This document shows positions 18,585 through 27,286 of a DNA stretch of 35,983 nt, piece after piece; the first letter of the stretch is position 1, and every line of letters begins with the position of its first letter. Made by a program: the position numbers and the translations under genes. Source of the DNA: an uncultured Bacteroidota bacterium (GTDB lineage: Bacteria > Bacteroidota > Bacteroidia > Chitinophagales > Chitinophagaceae). Below the pieces are notes generated by a model, which worked only from the letters and a program-made list of their open reading frames with translations, was not told the DNA's origin and did not search any database. The stretch lies in NCBI GenBank assembly GCA_903929195.1, contig CAIYTT010000053.1:1-35983 (forward strand), written 5' to 3'.

Positions 18585-20078
18585 TTAAGGGATTGCCGGT
18601 TTGACATTGAGCAGCGTGGATAGCCTTGCTGAAAAAGTCAGCAACCATAAGCATAGGGCAATAAGTGCTTGCCCGGCCAATTTGACCAGGTTGAGCACCA
18701 TTATGATGGAGGCAATCCATGACTGGCTTGTTTGTTGAAGCCTTGCCTTTATGCGGTTTAAGCCGTATGCCGATTTAGCCTGTCCAAACTTGCCTTCTAT
18801 TGGGTTTCGCTCTCCCGGACTTACGTGTGCCTCCACTGCCTTTGGTCTGCCCAGCGGTTTAGCTCGTAGTCTTATTCCCAGCTCTTTGAGCTGCCTCCTG
18901 TTTTCCCTTGTACAGTAAATCTTATCTACCAACACTTCTGCCGGATACATTCCGAACCGCTTCTTAAACCGGTCAATAGTAGCCATTAACCGCGTACCCT
19001 CATTATATGCCTCCCAAGATAGCTCTTCGAGGAAAGAAAACCCATTCATAATACTCACTTCGATCTTTGCCCCGAACTCTACTTTGGCATTGGTTTTACC
19101 TCTTACTATTGGTCTTACATGCGGTTGGTGAATGCTTACTATCCGATGGTCCACCTTGTGTTTCTTTTCAATGAACATTTCCAGTTGCTGGTCATAGAAT
19201 GTTTGAATAACGAGCAGGTATTTGTATTGATGACGGTCAAGTGGAATAGATTTATACTCTTCGAGTAGCTTGTGGATATTCTTTATGTTGCGTCTGAGAT
19301 AGTTTAGCTGTCGCTTAATAGCTGTTCTCAACTCTTTCTTCGATTTGGATTTCTTCTGAGCTGTTTTCAAATAGATCTTATGGGCTACCCTGCGGTAGGT
19401 ACGAGGCTTGGCTATATGTCTTGTCGCACAAAACAAAAGATCTATCAGTTCTTCTGATTTCTCCCTCGCATCATTAAGCAGGTCCAGGTCTGTGGGATAC
19501 CTTATGTCCTGAGGACAGGCTGTAGCATCTACTATCAGCCTGCCTTCATTGGGGCGTTGTGTATCTGTAGAGGCGGCTGACACCTGTACGTCTTGTTGTG
19601 TGCTATTGTCATCACCTGTATCCTTATTCTGCTGCTGTCTCCCATCCGACAACCCCAATATTATCTCGTTGATCCTGTTGATTTGGTCAGCTCCTAACCT
19701 CTTTCGGAATTCAACAAATAACGATGGATCAAATGGCTCTTCATCGCTAAAGCTGCTGAAACCGATAAAATACTGCATGTACATATTCTCCTGTATCTGT
19801 AGAACCGTTTCCCGGTCACTCAAATCGCACATATGCTTGATAATAAGTGAGCCGATGGCCACACGCGGATTGATACCGTCAGCTCCTGTTCGGGTATTGT
19901 GCATCTGTGTCTGGTAAACATTTACCAAACCATCCCAGGGTATCTTGTGTGCTAATAACACCCAACGGTTCGCAGGGTTGAGTTTTCGAGCAAAAGGCGT
20001 CTCAAAGCCTGGCAGCGGAAGCTGGTGCTCGCTACTGTAGTGTTGCTTGGATGCACGGTTTCTGAAGGCCTTAGCCAT
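18585..20078 (-). CDS. IS5/IS1182-type DDE transposase
   Basis: The 497-residue transposase has an N-terminal DUF772-like DNA-binding region (RVAIGSLIIKHMCDLSDRET, then YMQYFIGFSSF, about 72-110). A low-complexity stretch follows at 145-175. The DDE catalytic core has D184 in LIVDATACPQD, D385 in VLVDKIYC and E429 in NPIEGKFGQAK. All three acidic residues are present and the frame is uninterrupted, so it is probably active. The start ATG (20078) is 64 bases inside the IS end. It mobilises the element at 18553-20156, and a second copy begins at 35848. Confidence 0.92.
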   Translation of the reverse strand: MAKAFRNRASKQHYSSEHQLPLPGFETPFARKLNPANRWVLLAHKIPWDGLVNVYQTQMHNTRTGADGINPRVAIGSLIIKHMCDLSDRETVLQIQENMYMQYFIGFSSFSDEEPFDPSLFVEFRKRLGADQINRINEIILGLSDGRQQQNKDTGDDNSTQQDVQVSAASTDTQRPNEGRLIVDATACPQDIRYPTDLDLLNDAREKSEELIDLLFCATRHIAKPRTYRRVAHKIYLKTAQKKSKSKKELRTAIKRQLNYLRRNIKNIHKLLEEYKSIPLDRHQYKYLLVIQTFYDQQLEMFIEKKHKVDHRIVSIHQPHVRPIVRGKTNAKVEFGAKIEVSIMNGFSFLEELSWEAYNEGTRLMATIDRFKKRFGMYPAEVLVDKIYCTRENRRQLKELGIRLRAKPLGRPKAVEAHVSPGERNPIEGKFGQAKSAYGLNRIKARLQQTSQSWIASIIMVLNLVKLAGQALIALCLWLLTFSARLSTLLNVKPAIP

Positions 20079-20142
20079 ATTTCCTTGCTTTTGTTGCAGC
20101 TAAGTTCCGCTTATTATCAATATCAACACTACTTTTGTGAAA

Positions 20143-20156
20143 TTTCAGCAGACCCT
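20143..20156 (-). repeat. IS terminal inverted repeat, right
   Basis: TTTCAGCAGACCCT, the exact complement of the left repeat at 18553-18566. Confidence 0.9.
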
Positions 20157-20160
20157 ATTT
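20157..20160. repeat. Target-site duplication, right (ATTT)
   Basis: Copy of ATTT at 18549-18552 abutting the IS right end. Confidence 0.7.
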
Positions 20161-20320
20161 ACTGATAACAGATAATTCGCGTTAGTTGTTGGAATGTATG
20201 ATAATTGATATGTGTGGTAGCTAAAGAAATATCAATCACGAAAAAGTCCAAATAAACCTGTCATTTCGCAATGAAGAGTAGATATCTGCATGGATTTAGA
20301 ACGTTTTTTTAAGCCATTGA

Positions 20321-20739
20321 TACTATTATACAGATTTCTCCATTATTCCACTAAAAATGGGCTGTATTGCTACACATCATCATCCGCAGGAATGGGATGC
20401 AAAAACAAAGGAATTTGAATATGCAACTGAAGGAATGGCTATTCAAGAATCTGCATTAATGTATTATGGCATTATGCTAAAAATAATCTATCAATAGAAC
20501 GGCTAATAGAAACACTAACCGTTATGCCAAGGTCTATTTTTAATATGGAGCCACAAAGTATAGGTATAGGAAATAAAGCATGTATTACTTTATTTCGTTT
20601 AGAAAATGAAACCGTGATACAGCGTAATAATGTAAAATCTAAAAGTAAAAACAACCCTTTTATAGGTAACAAATTAAGTGGTAGTGTTTATGGCATAATA
20701 AACAATGGTTTATTTGTATTGAATATTATTGAAAGCTAA
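20321..20739 (+). pseudogene. pyrC: C-terminal remnant of dihydroorotase, frameshifted
   Basis: Two adjoining frames give parts of one dihydroorotase. The first (ATG 20357 and a little upstream) reads MGCIATHHHPQEWDAKTKEF, then EYATEGMAIQESALMYYG, like the metal-site region IATDHHPQEWDAKxxEF. The second, from about 20482, reads NNLSIERLIETLTVMPRSIF, then GIGNKACITLFR, KSKSKNNPFIGNKLSG and GIINNG, the family's usual C-terminus. The shift falls between about 20470 and 20482. The N-terminal half (first metal ligands) is absent; 20161-20320 shows no readable coding trace, and no trace lies left of the IS. Dihydroorotase works in pyrimidine synthesis, so a functional copy must exist elsewhere if the pathway is complete. 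The end overlaps the convergent SGNH gene by 14 bases. Confidence 0.8.
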
Positions 20740-21637
20740 ATTTACCACCCATTTTTAAATCAGTTATAATTTTTTTTGTGTACCGTCTTGCACCACTTCC
20801 GCTCATGTGGCAATTATCAGTAAAATCTTTGTTGGTAACAGGTATATCATAATTATTAATAAAAATAATATTTGGAATAGATTTTAAACAATTGCCTAAT
20901 TCCATTACACTTAAAGATTTTTCATTGTTGTGTTGGGCAGGTATGGATGGGGAAAAACATATTATTATTTGATTTACTTTTTTTGCCTGTTGTTTTATAG
21001 TTGTTACTAATTCATTCATTTGTTCTCTAGTAAAATTTGGCAGAACACTGTTCCACCGAACAGAGTCCATTTTAATTTTTTGTTCATTTAAAATTACGGA
21101 ACCCGAACTATCGAAATTTAAAATATTACATTCATTTACACTGTCTATTTTTGTATAAGTTAGATACTCGGACATTTGTGATTGGTAAATAGCAAAATTA
21201 AAAAATATATTGATGTAATTTTGAAGTGTGTTATTGCTATTAGGAAAACCGCTATATTTATCAATAGAAGATTTACCAAAATCAGGAAAATGCAGATTTA
21301 TTAAAATAGTTTTATCCTTTTTCCAAATATCGTATTTTTCAAAATCAGAAAATTTCATTCCCCAAGACGAAAGGTTAATAACAGGTACTTTGAAAGAATC
21401 ACTTATTTGCATACCATCCATAGCATATAAATCGATTGACGAACCAATTATTACAATTTTGCTATTTTTTAATAGCTGCTCATTTTCAGCTATAAATTTT
21501 GCCTTGGCATTAAAACAAACAGAATTGGAATAAAATGGTAAAATTGGATGTGTGTTTACATAGTATAAAACGTATGCAAATATGATAACAAATAAAATTG
21601 CCAAGTAATATCCGGTCTTAAATAGAAGTTTCTTCAT
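20726..21637 (-). CDS. SGNH-hydrolase-like membrane-anchored protein, partner of MBOAT
   Basis: The 303-residue protein has one N-terminal membrane helix (about 8-27), and the remainder is probably periplasmic. It keeps an SGNH-type pattern: IVIIGSSIDL with GSS at 65-67 (block I Ser region) and D274-N-C-H277 in DNCHMSGSGARRY (block V Asp/His). Such AlgX/DltD-like proteins often pass an acyl group, brought across the membrane by an MBOAT, to a polymer or glycan. The gene starts on the last base of the MBOAT stop codon (TAATG), so the pair is translationally coupled. The acceptor is unknown, because no polysaccharide genes lie alongside. Confidence 0.72.
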   Translation of the reverse strand: MKKLLFKTGYYLAILFVIIFAYVLYYVNTHPILPFYSNSVCFNAKAKFIAENEQLLKNSKIVIIGSSIDLYAMDGMQISDSFKVPVINLSSWGMKFSDFEKYDIWKKDKTILINLHFPDFGKSSIDKYSGFPNSNNTLQNYINIFFNFAIYQSQMSEYLTYTKIDSVNECNILNFDSSGSVILNEQKIKMDSVRWNSVLPNFTREQMNELVTTIKQQAKKVNQIIICFSPSIPAQHNNEKSLSVMELGNCLKSIPNIIFINNYDIPVTNKDFTDNCHMSGSGARRYTKKIITDLKMGGKFSFQ

Positions 21638-23061
21638 TAAAATTGAAAATAAATAAAGGTGCTATACGTTCCGAAATTAATATAAATTAAAAAACCCAAG
21701 AATAAATAAATTACAAAAGGAGCTTTTCTTAAACTTCTCTCGTCTCTACGCAACCACCAATCTCCCAAAATTAATGGAAGAATATATGCAAACGATATAA
21801 TGTAACCGTGCAAATCCAACAATTGACCGGGGTTATTAGAAAATTTAAAATAAATATTTTTAAGATATTGCAAAGCAATACTCATACTATCTGCTCTAAA
21901 AAATATCCAAGCAATTGTAACGAAAGTAAACGTAGTTAGTATTTGCCAAAGTTCTTTAAGGTTTGGTAATTTCCTATCTTGTGCTACAATACTTGTTGTA
22001 TAAGCTCTATTGCGGTTTAGTAATAATAAAGGCAGAAACAAGCAGGCATGTATAAACCCCCAAATAATAAATTTCCAATCGGCACCATGCCAAAACCCAC
22101 TTACTACAAAAATGATAAAAGTGTTGATAACTGCTTTTGTTTTACCTTTTTTAGAGCCACCGAGCGGAATATATAAGTAGTCGCGAAACCAAGAAGATAA
22201 TGAAATATGCCAGCGACGCCAAAATTCCGAAATGTCTCTGGCAAAATAAGGGAATTTAAAATTGCTTAAAAGTTCGAAGCCAAACAATTTTGCAGTACCA
22301 ATTGCTATGTCAGAATAGCCGCTAAAATCGCCATAAATTTGAAAACTAAACGCTATTGCACCAACAATAAGCGTAGTTCCGTTTTCATGTTGATAATTAC
22401 TGAAAATCTTATTTACAATACTAGAAAGATTATCGGCAATAACTACTTTTTTAAATAATCCCCATAGAATAAGTCGAAGTCCCTCAACGACCTGAAAATA
22501 ATTAAAGGTTCTTTTTTGTTGCACTTGTGGTAATAAATGTCCCGCTCTTTCTATTGGGCCTGCAACCAAAAGCGGAAAAAAGCATACAAAAAGGGCATAA
22601 TCTATGAAATTGCTAACGGGCTTTTGCTTTCCATTATAAATATCGAACACATAAGACAAGCCATGAAACGTATAAAAAGAGATACCTACAGGTAAAAAAA
22701 CTTTAAGTAGAACAGGGTTGGTATGCAATCCAATGTTTGCAAACAGAAGTTGAAACTGGGTTGCAAAGAAGTTGTAATATTTAAATATGCCAAGAATACC
22801 AAGATTATTGATGATGCCTAACCATAAAAATATTCTTGCTTTTTTACGATTAGGCGAGGCAACACCAAAACCATAAGCAAAATCAAGTAATGTACTCAAG
22901 GCTAAAAGTCCCAAAAATTTGTAACTCCAACAACCGTAAAAAAAATAACTGGCAGCTAAAATCAAAATATTCTGCTTTTTTAATGATTTATTGAAAACAA
23001 GCCAGTAAAACAAGAATACTATGACAAGAAAGATTAGAAATTTGTAAGAATTAAATTGCAT
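21637..23061 (-). CDS. MBOAT family O-acyltransferase (AlgI/DltB-like)
   Basis: The 474-residue polytopic membrane protein has the AlgI-type signatures: VFLPVGISFYTFHGLSYVFD (about 122-140), FFPLLVAGPIERAGHLLPQ (161-179), FQIYGDFSGYSDIAIG (240-255), FWRRWHISLSSWFRDYLYIP (280-299) and SGFWHGADW with the catalytic His325. These enzymes move acetyl (or longer acyl) groups from cytoplasmic donors across the membrane for O-acylation of extracellular polymers. The coupled downstream SGNH protein is the likely transfer partner. Alginate, peptidoglycan or another glycan cannot be chosen from context. Confidence 0.92.
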   Translation of the reverse strand: MQFNSYKFLIFLVIVFLFYWLVFNKSLKKQNILILAASYFFYGCWSYKFLGLLALSTLLDFAYGFGVASPNRKKARIFLWLGIINNLGILGIFKYYNFFATQFQLLFANIGLHTNPVLLKVFLPVGISFYTFHGLSYVFDIYNGKQKPVSNFIDYALFVCFFPLLVAGPIERAGHLLPQVQQKRTFNYFQVVEGLRLILWGLFKKVVIADNLSSIVNKIFSNYQHENGTTLIVGAIAFSFQIYGDFSGYSDIAIGTAKLFGFELLSNFKFPYFARDISEFWRRWHISLSSWFRDYLYIPLGGSKKGKTKAVINTFIIFVVSGFWHGADWKFIIWGFIHACLFLPLLLLNRNRAYTTSIVAQDRKLPNLKELWQILTTFTFVTIAWIFFRADSMSIALQYLKNIYFKFSNNPGQLLDLHGYIISFAYILPLILGDWWLRRDERSLRKAPFVIYLFLGFLIYINFGTYSTFIYFQF

Positions 23062-23383
23062 TTAGCTTTTTTATGTTATAAATTATTTGTTGTGTTTTTT
23101 TGTATTTAAATTAGAACTAAATAAGGCAAAGATATTAAAAGTAAAGATGCTAAACTATATTAAATCTTTCAGTCTGTCAATAAGAAATACCGGCAGAAAG
23201 AAAAAGATAGATAATATTCATGCTTATATATACAAACAAAAATAAAATATTTTTCAGTATTCTGTTTGTAGATATTTTACGAAAAATTTACTTGTATTAC
23301 AATCCGAGACTAAATAGATATATTTGTAATAATTCAATGAATAAGAAATGATTGATTTTTTTATATTGTTTTGCTTCTCACTC
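23062..23383. other. Spacer between MBOAT and the Nudix gene
   Basis: This 322-base AT-rich stretch contains the candidate MBOAT promoter box. I see no other gene, RNA or hairpin of note. Confidence 0.5.
23127..23134 (-). promoter_or_regulatory. Candidate -7 box for the MBOAT-SGNH pair
   Basis: Minus-strand TATCTTTG matches TAnnTTTG and lies about 65 bases before the MBOAT start. No clear -33 TTG is seen. Confidence 0.35.
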
Positions 23384-24031
23384 CTAAGCTAAAAATATAT
23401 CCTCTAATAGCACTTCCAATTCGGATAGTATCATTGCGGTTGCTCCCCATATCAATACATCTTGTGATAACTGATATGCATTTACATTCTTTATTTTAAT
23501 TTTTGATGCGGGAGAAATTACATCTGTTATTGTTTTTTTTGTTTTATCGAACAATAAACGAAGCGGTATTTCAAGTACATGAGCTACTTCATTAGCATTG
23601 GGTTTAAACTCCGGCTTGGCAATACTAAAACCTATATAAGGAAATACATTGTAATTACTTACAGGTATATATATAGGCGTTAAAGCACCTAAAATTTGCA
23701 CATGTGTTTTATTTATGCCTATTTCTTCTTCTGCTTCTCTAAGTGCAGTAGCCAAAAGGGTATCATCAGAGGGTTCTTTTCTGCCACCTGGAAAACTAAC
23801 TTGCCCGCTATGTGCAGTTTTGTCTTCATTCCGCCTCATTAATACAAGGTGTAGCTCGGTATTTATTGGGTATAACAAACAAAGTACTGCACTTAGCCTA
23901 GCATTTTGGGGTACAGTAACCGGCATAGGCAGCACTCTGCCTATCATTCTTTCTTGTGCCTGCCTGCCCGGTAAGGGCTCTTTCAGTCGTATTGATAAAA
24001 AATTAATAATATTACTGTAATTATCTTTCAA
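23384..24031 (-). CDS. CoA pyrophosphatase-type Nudix hydrolase
   Basis: The 215-residue protein has the CoA-pyrophosphatase subgroup pattern HLVLMRRNEDKTAHSGQVSF immediately before the Nudix box (about residues 82-105: GGRKEP, then LREAEEEIG). The AHSGQVSFPGG segment is the UPF0035/NudL hallmark. It would cleave CoA or related nucleotides to phosphopantetheine and 3',5'-ADP. The first Glu of the canonical box is replaced by Asp90, as in other NudL proteins. Length is close to the family's usual 190-220. Confidence 0.88.
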   Translation of the reverse strand: MKDNYSNIINFLSIRLKEPLPGRQAQERMIGRVLPMPVTVPQNARLSAVLCLLYPINTELHLVLMRRNEDKTAHSGQVSFPGGRKEPSDDTLLATALREAEEEIGINKTHVQILGALTPIYIPVSNYNVFPYIGFSIAKPEFKPNANEVAHVLEIPLRLLFDKTKKTITDVISPASKIKIKNVNAYQLSQDVLIWGATAMILSELEVLLEDIFLA

Positions 24032-24137
24032 TTCAATTTAGTATATTTAAAATAATACATACAAATATTGCTGTGCCACAATCAAAATTAGGTGGCAAAC
24101 ATGTTTAAAATGTTACCTAAACAATAATTATTTATTA

Positions 24138-24854
24138 CTAATGCATTGGCACTTCTATTATTAAAACTTCACTGTTGTTAGTTGCTTTAATTTCTACTGC
24201 ATCTGTATCATAAACACCTATTGCATCTCTTCTGTTTAGTTCTTTATCCATAATGGTTACATTTCCTTCTACAAGTAATAGATACAAACCATTATTTGTA
24301 TTATGTGGTGTAACAGTAATTGTTTTGCCCTCTTCAAGTGCGGTTCTGTATATCCATGCTTGTTGGTTTATTTTTAGTCCTGCATCTGTATTCGTGATAG
24401 GCGATGCAATGGTTTGCAACTTATTAATACGGTCTTCTTTTTTAAAGTAGGCTTGATTGTATTGTGGTTTTACATTTTGTTTTTCAGGAAAAATCCATAT
24501 TTGAAACAATCGCACTTTTTCATCTTTGTTATGGTTGTATTCGCTATGTGTTATACCTGTACCTGCACTCATTGCCTGCACTTCATCAACATGTATCGAT
24601 TCTGTGTTGCCCATACTGTCTTTATGTTCTAAAGCCCCTTCAAGCACAACAGTAACAATTTCCATATTGTCGTGTGGGTGTTTTCCGAAGCCTGTGCCAC
24701 CCGCTACAGTGTCATCATTAAGTACCCTAAGCATACCAAAGTTTACTTTTGTGGGGTCGTACCAGCTTGCAAAACTAAAAGAATGCCAAGCATCTAACCA
24801 TCCATGATTTGCATGCCCTCTTTTATCGGCTTCATGTATTATTATTTTAGCCAT
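24138..24854 (-). CDS. Pirin family protein (YhhW-like bicupin)
   Basis: The 238-residue protein shows the pirin N-terminal cupin: WLDAWHSFSFASWYDP, NFGMLRVLNDDTV, and the metal site with H59-P-H61-D-N-M-E and then GTGITHSEYN. The C-terminal cupin is shorter and lacks the ligands. Relatives include the quercetin 2,3-dioxygenase YhhW and a range of redox-linked regulators, so the substrate is uncertain. It stands alone between the Nudix gene and the divergent BatA-type gene. Confidence 0.9.
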   Translation of the reverse strand: MAKIIIHEADKRGHANHGWLDAWHSFSFASWYDPTKVNFGMLRVLNDDTVAGGTGFGKHPHDNMEIVTVVLEGALEHKDSMGNTESIHVDEVQAMSAGTGITHSEYNHNKDEKVRLFQIWIFPEKQNVKPQYNQAYFKKEDRINKLQTIASPITNTDAGLKINQQAWIYRTALEEGKTITVTPHNTNNGLYLLLVEGNVTIMDKELNRRDAIGVYDTDAVEIKATNNSEVLIIEVPMH

Positions 24855-24998
24855 ATTGTTTCTATTTTTAAAGCACGAAATTACTAAAATGATAATTTAG
24901 AAAATAGATATGCTCATTTAATAAATGAATTATGTAGTAGAAAATGCACTTATCGTAATCTTTAACTATTTTGCAAACTACTGATTGCTATATTCACC

Positions 24999-25006
24999 TA
25001 TATTTG
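24999..25006 (+). promoter_or_regulatory. Candidate -7 box giving a leaderless BatA-type mRNA
   Basis: TATATTTG matches TAnnTTTG and ends only 4 bases before the GTG start at 25011, so transcription would begin at or next to the start codon. No Shine-Dalgarno sequence is present. A TTG at 24971-24973 is rather far away (25 bases). Confidence 0.4.
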
Positions 25007-25010
25007 TTGT

Positions 25011-27056
25011 GTGAGTTTTTTATACCCCCTTTTTCTTATTTCAGGTATAACATTGGCAATACCGGTGTTAATACATTTATTTAATTTACGTAAGTACAAA
25101 ACGGTATTATTTCCGCATACGCGTTTTTTAAGAAACATACAACTTAACAGCCGAAAGCAAAGCCAAGTGCGTTATAAATTGCTATTGCTAAGTCGATTGT
25201 TGTTTTTGGCAAGTTTGATATTTGCATTTGCACAGCCGGTATTTAATAAAGCATCTAAAACACAAACAGGCGAAAAACAGCAAATAATATACATAGACAA
25301 TTCGTATAGTATGGGTGCTAAAATAGGCACTCGCCGCATTATAGATATAGCTAAAGAAGCTGCCATAAAACAGATTCACAAATCGAAACCGGGTACTAAG
25401 TTTATTTTATTAACGAATGATAAGTTACAAAGTTACCAACCATTACCAGCAAACACAGTATTAAATACTATTAATAATATAGAAGTATCTGCATCTATTA
25501 AAACGGTAAACGATATTGTAAATACAGTACAGAACCTAATACAAAATGAAAACATACCGGAAGCGGTAATTTATTATTATTCTGACTTTCAAAAAAACTC
25601 GTTTCCTGTACTGCCTAACAAAACACAATTAAAAAACATTACTTTTATTGGCATACCTATACAGGCAGACAGTAAAGACGATGTTTACGAAATTGCCAAT
25701 ACTTACATAGACACCGCATACCTTACCACACCGGTATTACAAACCGGTAAGAATAATTATTTAATAGTACATACCAAAAGAACAGGTAAGCCAAATGAAG
25801 AAAGTACGGTATTACAATTAAAGCTTAATGGACAAATAAAAAATGCTGTTTCTCTAAATTTAGATAAAGGGGAAAGTATAGATACATTACAATTTCAGGT
25901 AAATAATGCCGATTGGCAACAAATAGAATTAAAAATAAACGATAGAGAACTTCATTTTGATGATACTTTTAGAATTGCTGCACGTAGTTCGCCCAATCTA
26001 TCTATATTAGTAGTTAATGAGGGGCAAATGAATCCTTATATATTGGCATCATTTAAGGCTTATAACGGTTTTAGGCTCAACCAAACCGATATAAACAGCA
26101 ATGTATCTAACTGGAAAGATTATAATTTAGTAATATTAAATGGTGTTACATCTATTAGCCCCTTTTTGGCTAAAACAATTAATACCGCTTTGCAAAACGG
26201 ACAAAGTATTGTTTTTTTTCCGGGTAAAACAAGTAATATCCAGTCTTTAAATGAGGGCTTAAAACAGATTGGAGATATAAACATTACCGGCATAGATACA
26301 GCGGTACAGGCTGCAAGTACCATACAAAAAGGAAGTAATTTAGTGAAAAATCTATTTGATAACCTACCTGAAAACGTTCAATTGCCGGTTGCCAATTGGC
26401 ATTACATAGTTAGTGCGGGTTTAAGTGCCAACCAACAATCTGTATTAAGTTTTAGAAACGGAGACCCTATGTTAGCTTGTTATACACCAAACAAGGGTAA
26501 GTTTTATTTATTGTCGAGTGCGGCAGATTTACAATCAGGCAATTTTCCGGGTAGTTATTTTTTTACGCCTTTCTTATACGAAATGGCAATGCAAGCCGGT
26601 AGTAGTAGTGTAAATGCTGTTATGGCAGGTACGCAGCAATCGGTATATCTGTCGTTAGCCAATGCAACAGAAAGAAGCACTATACATTTGTTTTCTAACA
26701 GTATAGATGCCATACCGCCACAACATGCCGATGGTACAGGCATTGATGTATATATAGATGAGGTAACCCAACAACCGGGTTTCTATAAACTGGCAGCACC
26801 AACGAGCGATACCGTGTTAGTGGCATTAAACCAAAATAAAAGTGAATCGCAACTAATATTTAAACATATTGAAGAATTAAAAAAAGAATGGAGTGCAGAA
26901 AACATAAAATGGATTACTATTAATGATGCCGGTAATAATAATGATATTGACAATATAGAACCGTTCCCAATATGGAAAATATGTGTGTTTTTTGCAATTA
27001 TTTTACTTTTAGTCGAAACATTTTTATTAGCAAAGCCTGATAAAAAGATAGCTTAG
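25011..27056 (+). CDS. BatA-domain / von Willebrand A-like membrane protein
   Basis: The 681-residue protein begins with the Bacteroidota BatA N-terminal domain (MSFLYPLFLISGITLAIPVL, then IHLFNLRKYKTVLFPHTRFL; two membrane helices at about 3-20 and 56-76). A vWA-like domain follows with the MIDAS motif D96-N-S-Y-S100. A long periplasmic region leads to a final helix near the C-terminus (WKICVFFAIILLLVETFLLA). The start is GTG 25011; the conserved BatA opening begins right there, so a later start would delete it. Related BatA/BatB proteins accompany MoxR ATPases in stress-tolerance operons, but no MoxR gene is nearby. Exact function is unknown. Confidence 0.85.
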   Translation: MSFLYPLFLISGITLAIPVLIHLFNLRKYKTVLFPHTRFLRNIQLNSRKQSQVRYKLLLLSRLLFLASLIFAFAQPVFNKASKTQTGEKQQIIYIDNSYSMGAKIGTRRIIDIAKEAAIKQIHKSKPGTKFILLTNDKLQSYQPLPANTVLNTINNIEVSASIKTVNDIVNTVQNLIQNENIPEAVIYYYSDFQKNSFPVLPNKTQLKNITFIGIPIQADSKDDVYEIANTYIDTAYLTTPVLQTGKNNYLIVHTKRTGKPNEESTVLQLKLNGQIKNAVSLNLDKGESIDTLQFQVNNADWQQIELKINDRELHFDDTFRIAARSSPNLSILVVNEGQMNPYILASFKAYNGFRLNQTDINSNVSNWKDYNLVILNGVTSISPFLAKTINTALQNGQSIVFFPGKTSNIQSLNEGLKQIGDINITGIDTAVQAASTIQKGSNLVKNLFDNLPENVQLPVANWHYIVSAGLSANQQSVLSFRNGDPMLACYTPNKGKFYLLSSAADLQSGNFPGSYFFTPFLYEMAMQAGSSSVNAVMAGTQQSVYLSLANATERSTIHLFSNSIDAIPPQHADGTGIDVYIDEVTQQPGFYKLAAPTSDTVLVALNQNKSESQLIFKHIEELKKEWSAENIKWITINDAGNNNDIDNIEPFPIWKICVFFAIILLLVETFLLAKPDKKIA

Positions 27057-27246
27057 CTGAAAGTATAAAATAAATTAAACAATAGGATAATGTATTAGTT
27101 GTAATATTAAACAATATATAAAGAACCAAGAGTAACGAAACATCCCTTTGTACTCATTTTTGTAATATAACAAGAATAGATTACAGAACAAATTAACGTT
27201 TTATATTTTTTAACTTTTATTGGGTAATTAAAGTGTATTAATAATG

Positions 27247-27254
27247 TACTTTTG
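27247..27254 (+). promoter_or_regulatory. Candidate -7 box for nrnA
   Basis: TACTTTTG fits TAnnTTTG and lies 32 bases before the ATG at 27287. The nearest TTG (27220-27222) is 24 bases upstream, longer than ideal. Confidence 0.4.
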
Positions 27255-27286
27255 CAATCTATAATTTTATATTATTTGCTTTTATA

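Larger units (their letters stand above)
18553..20156 (-). mobile_element. Complete insertion sequence, IS5/IS1182-type, copy 1
   Basis: The 1604-base element is bounded by perfect 14-base inverted repeats AGGGTCTGCTGAAA (18553-18566; complement at 20143-20156) and flanked by ATTT/ATTT. It encodes a single full-length DDE transposase and is visibly richer in G+C than its surroundings, a sign of recent arrival. Its first 136 bases match the element at the right edge of the window (35848 onward) base for base. Assignment to the IS5/IS1182 superfamily rests on the DUF772-like N-terminus and DDE layout; the exact ISfinder group is not decided. Confidence 0.92.

Noticed and set aside
19549-19917. 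Plus-strand open frame inside the transposase
   Set aside because: It is an antisense shadow of the intact DDE transposase and has Cys/Ser-rich, non-protein-like composition.
24414-24807. Several plus-strand open frames opposite the pirin gene
   Set aside because: They are antisense shadows of a well-supported pirin coding sequence, with no domain pattern or promoter.
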